A stretch of DNA of 64,000 bases from Phytophthora hibernalis (taxonomy: Eukaryota > Oomycota > Peronosporomycetes > Peronosporales > Peronosporaceae), in NCBI GenBank assembly GCA_012656075.1, contig JAAKBF010000001.1, positions 992,001 through 1,056,000 on the forward strand, written 5' to 3'. Each line of letters starts with the position of its first letter. The first letter of the stretch is position 1. The notes beneath the pieces were generated by a model. That model was not told the DNA's origin. It made no database searches and saw nothing but the letters and a program-made list of their open reading frames with translations. The position numbers were made by a program, and so were the translations under genes. Below are positions 1 through 9,032 of this stretch, piece by piece.

Positions 1-231
1 CGCGAGGCTGCTGCAGCTCCCGAGTATTATCCCAAGTGGCATCGCGGACAGCGCGCTTCTGGGCCATTACGATCTGTAGCCTACAGTGTAGGAGCGCCTC
101 GACACTGTCTGTTGAGTCGACAGTCTGCGCCACCAGCTGAATGATGTGTGCTTTATAAGTATTAATACATGTACTATACGTGCCAAAGTCCTGACTCACG
201 TGAGCCCAACCATAATTCGTGAGCTCAGCAC

Positions 232-251
232 ATGCTGTACATGTACAGCAT
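232..251. repeat. 20-bp perfect palindrome
   Basis: The sequence ATGCTGTACATGTACAGCAT is its own reverse complement over all 20 bases. It lies in AT-rich non-coding DNA. It could be a dimeric protein-binding site or a fragment of a hairpin transposon; nothing nearby decides between these. Confidence 0.7.
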
Positions 252-1050
252 TTTTCATATTACATTTTAATATACCGGTAATAGTTTCATGTGTACAAGA
301 CTGAAGATAATTCGAACATTATTATAAGCTAAGCAGGGCTGTGACACGCTGTTCCACCGTTCATAAGGTCCCGAGGGTTGTTTGATGACACTTGTCAACT
401 CTGTTTCTTGGAATACAAACCCAGCATTTTTATTACCCAGCGAAGTATTACCGGTATAATACAACTAAGCTAACGCTTGCGGCGTTTACGGCGTCGACTA
501 TTAATACAAATGTACCATTTAGGCGCAGACACGCAGCGGCTTCCATCGCTCTCGATACGTTTGCCAATCTACAGAGAGTCCTGATGTTGCCGAAGAACTT
601 GAATTGAGCTGCCAGGAACCCGTCAGCCGCAAGAACTGTAGTTTCAGTGCTGTACCCGTAAGGTGTAGAATCGACAGTCGATCACACAAGGGCCTTGACC
701 TTGACAAGGCCCATTGAGCAATTGCCGCAAGGTGTTGATTGCGGTAGAGCTGCCACAGTCCAAGGGCTGGGAACCCTCTCATACTTTTCCCAATCGAGCC
801 CAGAGGACATTGCGGTGTATGATTTGCACGCAATCCTCGGCTAAGGCGCTAGACTGAGGAACAGATCTCAACTAAAGGCAGGTGTTGGCTGCGCTTCGTC
901 ACCAGTGACCGCAGTCGTTAGTTAGGCTGACAATTATTCCAACAACGATCGGATCTGCTACCGGTATGGTTTAGAACCATCATCACACCTGATACTGCGA
1001 TGAATGCTCCTTTTAATATTTGGAGAGAGCCTGGGAGCGAATACCTACCG

Positions 1051-1098
1051 GTACACCGTTCACTCTAATTAGTCTGACCCTGACTAATTAAGGTGTAC
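1051..1098. repeat. hairpin with two nested arm pairs
   Basis: GTACACC at 1051-1057 pairs with GGTGTAC at 1092-1098. Inside it AATTAGTC (1067-1074) pairs with GACTAATT (1082-1089) around a 7-base loop. Nested perfect arms like these suggest a small foldback element or a transposon terminus. Confidence 0.5.
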
Positions 1099-1474
1099 GA
1101 TTTTTATCGGAGAAAGTCGAACTTTTGAATTGATCTTGTGACAACAATATTAACTTTTTATTGAAAGTAAGATGATGATTGGCTTCGCCTCGGTGAGATC
1201 TGCTCAATTTTGAGAGGGATAGACCTCGAATTAAGGCTTAGGAGTAGGCTTAATCGACGCGCCGCGAAATTTCACGTTAGGCGGATCAATCAAAGAAAAT
1301 CGTGTTTGCCTTCTCGAATCAGAGACACTTTTTTAAACCGACATTGCTCGAGAACGGCTGAATGAAAAAATTGCACGACGGCTCATTGTTTAGAGGGAAT
1401 GTCCCTCTTTTCAACGATGTATGAAAATCCAACTTCAATAAATCGTTAACTAGCATATTTTTGTTTGGCACTCG

Positions 1475-1769
1475 TTACGTAGACCAACTATATGGACATA
1501 AAACCAACTATCCTGCAATCTAAGCACCTCTTACAGCAACTGTACCCTGACCCTGAACCTGGAGTGGCGTGGCAAATGTCGAGGTTTATCACACCGCGCG
1601 AAGACTTCGCTTCGCACGTCGATGCTAAACCTCTCTGGCCAAGCCCGTTCATTTGACCCTAGTCTTGCAGCGCTGCGCTTGATCTCGCCGGCTTCGGCCG
1701 GCGACTTTGGTTGCTTTTCAGGTACTAGGGTTATTCGCCTGGCTTTAACGAGATAGTTGGTCTACGTAA
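1475..1769. mobile_element. MITE-like element with 17-bp terminal inverted repeats
   Basis: TTACGTAGACCAACTAT at 1475-1491 is matched perfectly in inverted orientation at 1753-1769, enclosing about 260 bp with no ORF. Size, non-coding interior and perfect arms fit a miniature inverted-repeat element. I found no clear target-site duplication, so the ends and superfamily are uncertain. Confidence 0.5.
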
Positions 1770-2204
1770 GCACTTTCTTTTTGATTCACGCCGTCTCATA
1801 TTATTAAAAATACATATACCGCGAATTCTATCACCGAAAGGCGTTACGCCCCGTCGTTATACATTTGTAGACGAACTCTGGCATGCAACTTCATCTGAGA
1901 CCTTCGATGTTTGAGCAGCCGGACTTTATCTTCGGTTCCGCGCCACCTTCGTTGTGCCCCGTCGGCGGTTAGGAATCCGCCGGCAGGTTACGGCATGATA
2001 GGCTCACAGCGGAGGGAAGGAAGAAGATACGCTAGTGTTTACCAGTAGATGTAATTATGTCGGGAGTTCACTACGCAGCAATTTCAGACATCGAAGGAAA
2101 TATAACCTCGTTTCGTTCTCAGTCTCTGAGACTACAACCATCGGCGTCGCGGGCCCTGTCAAAGCTGTCGACTTACTTGCCCCACCAGACTCCACGCAGT
2201 GCAT

Positions 2205-2222
2205 GAATAAATAAATAAATAA
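2205..2222. repeat. AATA microsatellite
   Basis: About four tandem AATA units in AT-rich non-coding DNA. Confidence 0.7.
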
Positions 2223-2699
2223 GTGAATGCACTACGGCCAACGAATGCAAGTTTTTCTTGCTTCGAAAGATATTATATAAGGATACGATGACCCGAAACT
2301 AGTCCGCCACGAGGATCTTTCAGCATGTCAAACCGTGAAATTAGTCCGCCGCGAGTCGTGAAAGTAGTTGCCAAACACAACAAGCTGAGACCATCGGCCA
2401 CTGGACGCATCCGTATCCTTAAGCAAAATCTGTGGACAACCTCTTAGAACCAAGCACTCTAGTGGGGTCAATTGATCAAACTGTCAAACCCAAATAAGAA
2501 GCAGTCAACACCGAGTCCTGAGAGACACACAAGAAAGACCGACGGCCATAAACCCGAAGATGGCCAGTCCGCTTCATTCTTGGATTGCCCTGCAACAGAG
2601 AAGAACACCAACTACAAACCAAAACACCATCACTTGAGCAGCAATACTCTGCCCACGCATTAAACAACATCTCAGCATGAATGCTCCGCGTACTCTTCG

Positions 2700-3748
2700 A
2701 TGCACCATGAAGATGCGGACTTGCGGACTTTTCTGGTGAGACAGCTTCTTATCGCAAAAGTAATTGACAAGCCTGGACCTGACCCTTTTGCTTCCCTCCT
2801 TCGCTGGACCGCAGGCACAAGGCTGTCGTATCACTCACGTTTCCTCCTCGACAACTGCCCAATCCTCAGCCACAAGGACGCCTGACCATCGCCCGCTCGA
2901 AGATCTTTGGGGGCAAGATAGATATCTCACTGGGTAACAACTCCAAAGCGGTGAGTCTCGTTCCTGTGCCGGGGAAGGATGCGCGTCGGTATCAAATCGC
3001 TATTCGCTATGGGCCATGTCAACGTGTGACTCTGCGTGCCCCCACCAACGCTATCTACGAGACGTGGTGGGCAGCACTCGAGACTGCTCTGACCTTGCCT
3101 ACGTTCGTAGTAGTCCCTTGTGTCGACACGTCAATCCGACTGGAGACTGTTGTTCTTGAACCAGTCCACCGTGCACGACGCAACGCAACGCGGTCCAAGC
3201 ATACATCAATGCTCGAACCTTTATCGGAGGTGGAGCACGAAGACGATCTTATGGACGACATACCCATACTAGAGGCACGTGGTCCTACGTCACCAAGTGA
3301 GCCCGACATTCTTGCAAGCTGGCGCACTTGGGGTAGTCTGGACTATTTTGCTGCGCAATCTAGCTTTTCAAGTTCCCGGATAAGCAACGACATCGTCGAG
3401 AGAGCTGTGAGTAGCAATGCTAGTGCTGACGACAACAGCGGCAGCAGCCGAAACAGCAACAGCACCTCAGTCGACAGCGATGTCAGTGAGTACTGGTTGA
3501 AACCATCGGAGTTGCAAGACGAATTGCTCCAATATGAGCTTACTACCGCCACCAACATCGCTCCAAGCGAGGTCGAGCCACGAATACCACAGAATGAAGC
3601 CAACTCGCAGCCCCAGGACGAAATGTGGCTGGAGGAGATAGCAGACTTCATGTTCCACCAGAAAACCGCACCATTCAAGTCGAGACAACGACCCAAAAAG
3701 GCCATAACGGGGCAGCTCCACCCATTACTGATGTACGCCGTGATGTGA
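2700..3748 (+). CDS. PH-domain protein (probable)
   Basis: The first half reads as a pleckstrin-homology domain. A segment ending LSYHSRFLLDNCP in one frame continues in another frame with QGRLTIARSKIFGGKI, then a strand-rich part (KDARRYQIAIRYGPCQRVTL) and the C-terminal helix with a conserved Trp (AIYETWWAALETAL). The frame changes at the C run 2858-2860, one of many one-base breaks in this window. After the PH domain come about 200 acidic, Ser/Asn-rich residues of low complexity, ending near LLMYAVM. The start at 2700 is the first ATG of the upstream frame; an extra 5' exon is possible. PH domains bind phosphoinositides or proteins at membranes; no catalytic domain is visible, so the role is unknown. 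Confidence 0.55.
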
Positions 3749-3810
3749 AGAAGACCAATGCCTATTGGCAACCAACAGTATCACAACTTCAGTATCAACT
3801 TTGATATCGC

Positions 3811-3864
3811 TTGAGCTTGCTAGCTTGCAATCCAAGTCTTGAGCTTGCTAGCTTGCAATCCAAG
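3811..3864. repeat. 26-bp tandem duplication
   Basis: A 26-bp sequence beginning TTGAGCTTGCTAGCTTGC occurs identically at 3811-3836 and 3839-3864 (28-bp period). It follows the PH-domain gene in an otherwise featureless stretch (3749-4160) between two convergent genes. Confidence 0.85.
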
Positions 3865-4160
3865 AGAAGCCAAGAAGATCACCAGTCCTGTTGGCTGCAA
3901 CTGATTCGACGCAGCAGTCGAGACCCAGTAGCGAATGAGATTGTCCTCGGAAATCAGCCCAATGCAGCCCAGCTCTATCACCTCACCACGCACAGCGTGA
4001 GACGCCCTATTCTATACAATAGAGATACCACGAAGCCTCAGCAAGAGAAATAATCACCTACTCCTGCTGTGAGAGAACCCAATACAACTCGAAAGCATTT
4101 GATTTACAGTGGTAAGGCAGCCCTCCCTCCCCCCGCTTTCGAGTTCCAACCAACTTTTCA

Positions 4161-5264
4161 TCACGACAAGTACGCTGCAATTGACGTGGGGACGACCGAG
4201 ATATCCCCATAGGCAGTCAGGTTCGCCGCCTCCATTCCCTGTTCGCTCAAAATCGTTTGGCCATCAGATGACAGCAAATATACCACGAACTCTTCGGCCT
4301 CTGACATGTGCGTCGCGTTGTTGAGGATCGATATGGTGTAGATGGACGCCGATCCGTTGTAAACCGTCCCGGTCTCCGAGTTCGTGTACGACACGGTTGC
4401 GTACTCGTCGTCCAGAGCCGGATTGCCCATGTTAATCTCTTCCGGTAGTGAAATGAAGTTGACACCGCTCAAGCTTCCCGCCTCCACGGCGTAGAAGAAG
4501 CCTACATCCAGGTCCCCCGATGACAAATAGGTCTCCAGATTCTCCTCCGAAAAGATTTGGCCCCGGTTGGTCGCGTTGCCCAAGATACCTGTCACCAGTC
4601 CGGTGACGTTGTAGTATTCCTCGGCCAGCTCGAACATCATGACGGTGCGGTATCCTTTAGGGTCGGCGTCCGGGTCCGTGCGTCCAAGCTTCACGTCAGG
4701 ATTCTGCAGCAGAGCATCGTACCACAGCAGCGAGCCGTTCTGCACTGCAGCAAACACGTCAGCGTACGGGGACTCGGGGTAGTACCCGAGACCGACGGAC
4801 GTCTCGCCGAACGTGATGTACCACGAGACCAAGTTGTCGTTCGCGTCGCCCATGAGCAGCTCCGTGTTGACGGACGCATCGGCGCTGATGAAGACGTCAG
4901 CATGGCTGCCGTTCACAATGAGGTTGGCCAGCTTAACGGATCCTTTGGCCAGAAGCGACGTGGTGATGCCCGTGGCGGCCGTGAAGGCTGGAGCCAACGT
5001 GTCATCAATGAGTCCGACCAATGATCCGGCGTGGTAGATGGTCACATTGCCAGAGGAGGTGGGCGTTGCAGAGGAAGAGGAGGAGGAAGAGGAGGAAGAG
5101 AAGACGCCACAGGCCGCCAGGACGATCACCACGATGAGCACAAGCAGCACAGCAGCGAGGGCGACGCGGTACTTGACGATGGTGGCCTTGACGTTCCACA
5201 CGGGCGTGCCCTTGTACGGCGTCTCCAGGTTGTTCTCGTCTTGCGTGGGCGGAGCAGCAGACAT
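4161..5264 (-). CDS. membrane-anchored WtpA/ModA-like tungstate/molybdate-binding protein
   Basis: Single-exon gene of 367 aa. Residues 1-33 are a short hydrophilic tail, 34-52 a hydrophobic helix ending L-A-A-C, 56-65 a poly-Ser linker, and from 73 onward a periplasmic-binding-protein fold. Family hallmarks of the WtpA/ModA oxyanion-binding group are visible: the first strand and binding loop (VTIYHAGSL), GSVKLANLI, ADVFISAD, SWYITFGETSVGLGYYPES and the hinge motif GRTDPDADPKGYRT. In prokaryotes these proteins deliver tungstate or molybdate to an ABC importer. No permease or ATPase partner lies nearby, so here it may be a surface-exposed receptor, scavenger or scaffold. The prokaryotic domain, lack of introns and lipobox-like L49-A50-A51-C52 suggest horizontal acquisition, which is an inference. 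The ATG at 5264 is the first in frame. Downstream (3') lies the PH gene, convergent; upstream lies ELO copy 1, in the same orientation. Confidence 0.85.
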   Translation of the reverse strand: MSAAPPTQDENNLETPYKGTPVWNVKATIVKYRVALAAVLLVLIVVIVLAACGVFSSSSSSSSSSATPTSSGNVTIYHAGSLVGLIDDTLAPAFTAATGITTSLLAKGSVKLANLIVNGSHADVFISADASVNTELLMGDANDNLVSWYITFGETSVGLGYYPESPYADVFAAVQNGSLLWYDALLQNPDVKLGRTDPDADPKGYRTVMMFELAEEYYNVTGLVTGILGNATNRGQIFSEENLETYLSSGDLDVGFFYAVEAGSLSGVNFISLPEEINMGNPALDDEYATVSYTNSETGTVYNGSASIYTISILNNATHMSEAEEFVVYLLSSDGQTILSEQGMEAANLTAYGDISVVPTSIAAYLS

Positions 5265-5715
5265 AGCAGGATTTGAATTGTGCGGTCCAGAGAGGTTTCG
5301 ATAAAATGACCAGATAACTTTTCCGATCCGTCGCGCAGCGTCATCCCTGAATGCAAGTTGAAATGAAGTCGCTCACGTCCTTTGATTGGCTGCAACGTGC
5401 GCACACAACGCTGACAAAATATGGTGTGACGAAACATCAAGTGTATCCATTTCACTGAGCGCACTTCAACCTGGACTTGTAGCGCAGCGCAGCACTGCAA
5501 TATGGCTTCATTAAGAAGTGGGCGTTGTTTCAAGTCAACAAATTCAAATCAAGAGAGCGGCTTTGGAAAGCGGCTAGAACTTCTAGCTGCTAGCCTAGAA
5601 CGGATGCAGCAAGCGCGCTCCTCCTCTCAATGCACCACTCTTCGTTGCAAAGCGAACTGAGATGAAGATGAAACTACATTGAAGTAACCGGGGTGAACTA
5701 CCTTATCGGGATCTC
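5265..5715. other. intergenic, no gene seen
   Basis: Contains the upstream region of the solute-binding-protein gene and the 3' flank of ELO copy 1. No conserved frame or repeat was recognised. Confidence 0.5.
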
Positions 5716-6630
5716 TTACAGCTTCTTCTTACCGTCCTCGACGGCGGGCTTCTTGGGGCCGAACACGTAGGCGCGGATGTAGAAGTTCATGAAGAGCCAG
5801 AAGAGCGACTGCACATACACGAGGTACATGAGCGGCACCTTGGGGGCATGCCCGGGCACGCGCGCGAGTACGTGAGGTAGCCCTGCACGTTCATGGTCAC
5901 GAACTGGATGAGCTGGATGCGCGTCAGGTACTTCTTCCACCAGATGTCACGCGTGTGCGCGCTCACGAAGTAGTACGTGTACATGATGGTGTGCACGAAG
6001 CCGTTGAGCACAATGGTGGCGTACGAGTCACCGTCCTGGGCGGCGCGGAATGTCACGTAGTAGACGAAGAGCACGGTCAGATGGTGGTACACGTGCAGGA
6101 TCGACAGCTGCTTCCACTTCTTGCCCAAGATGATGAAGACCGTGTCGCACAGGTCGAGCATCTTGGACAGATAGAACAAGTACAGTACGTTGCCCATGAC
6201 AGGGTTGTCGGCCTTGAAGGCGTTGCACGGAGCGGCGGAGTAGCCGTTGCGGTAGGCCTGGATAGCGGCCTCCACGCACATGTAGGAGCACGCGATGACC
6301 TGTACAGGGTTGTACACGAACTGGAAGGGGCTCGTCTTGATGGCGGGCACTCCCATCTTCATCAGCGCCTGTTGATATGAACACAAAACTACGAGTCAGA
6401 GACGACGAACAGCATCACTAGAAGTTGGCACTAGTTGCAACACGCACCGTGCCCAGGATGACGAAGAGCAGGTAGCCGACGCAGATGGCGTAGACGCTGG
6501 CGAAATTGGCGAGCGGGTAGTCGGCCATGGGGTGGACCTTCCAGCCGCCCTCGGGGTCCACCCAGTCGAGCAGCTTGGCCTCCGTGGCGTTGGCCCAGTC
6601 GTAGTAGCTCTGCAGCAGCTCGGTCGACAT
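5716..6630 (-). CDS. ELO-family PUFA elongase, copy 1 (one-base frame break)
   Basis: 3-ketoacyl-CoA synthase of the GNS1/SUR4 (ELO) family, the condensing enzyme of very-long-chain/PUFA elongation in the ER membrane. Two exons: 6448-6630 and 5716-6368, with an intron of 79 bp (donor GTGCGT, acceptor CAG) at the same place as in copy 2. Visible motifs: KMLDLCDT, the catalytic histidine box HVYHH preceded by QLSIL (a Gln five residues before the box is typical of PUFA-type elongases), MYTYYF, and a Lys-rich C-terminus suited to ER retrieval. The frame breaks at the G5 run 5842-5846, just after CPGMPP; the remaining conserved tail (LVYVQSLFWLF) continues in the next frame. The paralogue has one more base here, so this is either a sequencing error or a very recent lesion. 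Confidence 0.85.
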
Positions 6631-7355
6631 GCTTTCTGTGCTTGTGTGTGAAGGCGGTGGGCGACGGCAAAGCGCGAATGAGGAGGCCGCCTCAGTGCGG
6701 CGGCCACCACCAAGCGTGCGGCCAGCGCTGACGCCCCATGCATGACGTGCGTAGCAGGGCGCTTTTGCGTGTCAACCGAGGCATAGGTCCTTATTAAGGG
6801 TGTAAAACCCTCTATTGAGGGTGCTACGCGCCATTGTTTCGAAGCACCAATTTGCGGTGGTTCGGGGTACGTACCCTGGTGCCACTGTGCTCGGCATAGT
6901 GAAAGCAAGAGAATCGCCTTTCGCGGGGATAACCCCAGCCGCGCTGATGAATTTCGGCGCCGAGTTATGATGTCATGTGTCATCCGTGGCCGTTGGGCGC
7001 CGCTGTCATCGCCATCTTGAAGCAACCCGGGAAGCGGTTTGCGCCTGGCGATGACGCAAGCTTTTGTTAAATCGACCGGAGCCACCCAAGTCCGCAAAGG
7101 ATAGGCGGCAGGTGCTGGCTGGTGGCGGCGCCTCGGCCGGAAGCGCCGCGCTCAAAGAGACACCGCCTGTGGACATGGAGGTGTGAACATGGGGCTGCAT
7201 GGCGTTTAACATGGAGAGCGGCTTTCTGGTGGTGTGTGACGCGTGGCGCTGCATCAAGTACGTGGCGCTAATGGAGATGTTGCCTCGCATTTCATAGATT
7301 AATCGCTGTGGATAGCAGACCAAAAGGCAACCAAAGGCTACATGTACTCCACTCC
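6631..7355. other. spacer between the tandem elongase genes
   Basis: About 725 bp separating two same-strand ELO genes; it should hold the promoter of copy 1. Open frames on the minus strand here lack family features and begin without context, so I treat them as chance. Confidence 0.55.
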
Positions 7356-8249
7356 TTACACATTCTTCTTGGCCGAGGACGCCTTCTTAGGTCCGAGCAC
7401 ATACGAGCGCACGTAAAAGTTGACGAACAGCCAGAAGAGTGACTGCACGTAGGCCAGGTAGATCAGCGGGATCTTGGGCGGCATGCCCGGACACGCGCGC
7501 GAGTACATGAGGTAGCCCTGCACGTTCATGGTCACGAACTGGACGAGCTGAATGAGCGTCAGGTAGCGCTTCCACCAGATGTCACGCGTGTGCGCGCTCA
7601 CGAAGTAGTACGTGTACATGATGGTGTGCACGAAGCCGTTGAGCACAACGGACGCGTACGAGTCGCCGTCCTGCGCCACGCGGAAGACGATGTAGTACAC
7701 GAGCAGCACCGAGAGGTGGTGGTAGACGTGCAGGAAGGACAATTGGCGCCACTTCTTGCCCATGATGATGAAGAAGGTGTCGCACAGGTCGAGCATCTTG
7801 GAGAGGTAGAACAGGTAGAGCACGTTGCCCATGACGGGGTCGTCTGCCTTGAACGCGTTGCACGGAGTAGGAGAGTATCCGTTGCGGTAGGCCTGGATAG
7901 CTGTTTCCATGAACATGTAGGAGCACGCGATGACTTGGATCGGGTTGTACAAGAACTGGATGGGGCTGGTCTTGATGGCAGGGACGCCCAGCTTCATCAG
8001 CACCTGGAGATGTTAAACAACTGAGTCAGGGATACGGGATCGCCAAAATGGACCAACGAAACTCACCGAGCCGAGCACGACAAACAGCACGTAGCCGACG
8101 CAAATGGCGAAGACGCTGGCGAAGCTGGCGAGCGGGTAGTCGGCCATGGGGTGAACCTTCCAGCCGCCCTCGGGATCCACCCAGTCCAACACCTTGATCT
8201 CGGTGGCGTTGGCCCACTCGTAGTAACTCTCCAGCAATCCGGACGCCAT
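7356..8249 (-). CDS. ELO-family PUFA elongase, copy 2 (intact)
   Basis: Intact paralogue of the neighbouring gene: exons 8067-8249 and 7356-8003, 63-bp intron (GTGAGT...CCAG), 276 aa, the usual ELO length. It starts MASGLLESYYEWANATE and contains several hydrophobic spans, KMLDLCDTFFI, QLSFLHVYHH (catalytic box), MYTYYF and a C-terminal KKASSAKKNV. The Gln before the box places it with PUFA-type elongases acting on C18/C20 acyl-CoAs; the exact substrate cannot be read from sequence. Identical intron position, exon 1 length (183 bp) and orientation show that the pair arose by tandem duplication. A good oomycete initiator lies about 30 bp upstream of the ATG. Confidence 0.92.
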
Positions 8250-8279
8250 CTTTTCTGTTTCTCCGCACGCGCCTCGGCA

Positions 8280-8295
8280 AAACTGTAAATGATCC
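8280..8295 (-). promoter_or_regulatory. oomycete-type initiator upstream of ELO copy 2
   Basis: On the minus strand the sequence GGATCATTTACAGTTTTG closely matches the oomycete initiator consensus GCTCATTYYNCAWTTT. It lies about 30-45 bp before the ATG at 8249, the usual short 5' leader distance. This supports both the chosen start and the oomycete assignment. Confidence 0.7.
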
Positions 8296-9032
8296 CTGTG
8301 CAGCGCTCGCAATTGGTGAACAGCGCTGGCCCCACGTTTGGTGCCATTTTGAAGTGCGTGAACACGCGGCGGCACACCATCCTTAAAGGATTCCTTTGTA
8401 TTAATACATATGGCACTCAAGTCCGCCGTCAAAACCATCGCGCATGATCGCGGGTAAGCAAAAGATCACCCAAGCGCTTGCATACTCACTGCAAGTGCAG
8501 CAGTGATGTCATGCGCCAAGGCGCAGGCGAAAGACCGGAGTCATTCCAACCCTCATCTTACAATGATACAGGACAAGCAGTATTTTAATACTGCATTAAA
8601 ATACGCAACCATGAATAAACCTCGCTTCGGTGACTTAGTAGGCCGACTGGGTCAGGTCGTAACCTACCGGTACTACATGTACAGAGCTGCTGGGCAAAAG
8701 TATTGTGCAACCGGTATCGGAGCTGTTCAATTTCAATTTGACTTCCGATCTTGTTACGAAGGACAAGCACGAGTCCCACTGTCGTTGGCATTTAGTGCGC
8801 GCCCAACATTGCATGCAACTCATGAAAGACCATCGATAAAACATCGTGTTTGGTGGATACTGGACCTCAAAAATAAAGTTTCTCCAACCAGGAAACAGAC
8901 CACTACGGGCACGATGGCTTCCACCACGACAATCATCGTCTCCACACGCCTTCGAATATCCACATGTGCGAAGGACAAATGCGGCCGTGTCGTCTCTCTG
9001 CAGAGCATGCTGCCTTGGACAACTACATGTAG
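8296..9032. other. intergenic, no gene seen
   Basis: Upstream of ELO copy 2 and downstream of the WD40 gene. A plus-strand open frame spans 8503-9093 but its composition is unlike protein-coding DNA here and no domain is seen. Short inverted AT-rich arms occur near 8581-8603, and TACCGGTA occurs near 8662. Confidence 0.45.

Larger units (their letters stand above)
1..2699. other. non-coding, repeat-bearing left flank
   Basis: I see no convincing protein-coding gene in this stretch. The open frames are short, overlap on both strands and show no recognisable family. It contains several small structured sequences listed separately: a 20-bp palindrome, a hairpin with two arm pairs, a MITE-like inverted repeat and an AATA microsatellite. 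The motif TACCGGTA recurs (near 272, 448, 959 and 1046, and again near 8662), suggesting decayed copies of related repeats. Most likely old transposon-derived intergenic DNA. Confidence 0.5.

Noticed and set aside
7006..7323. Minus-strand ORF of 105 aa between the elongase genes
   Set aside because: No family similarity, overlaps another open frame, and lies in the promoter spacer.
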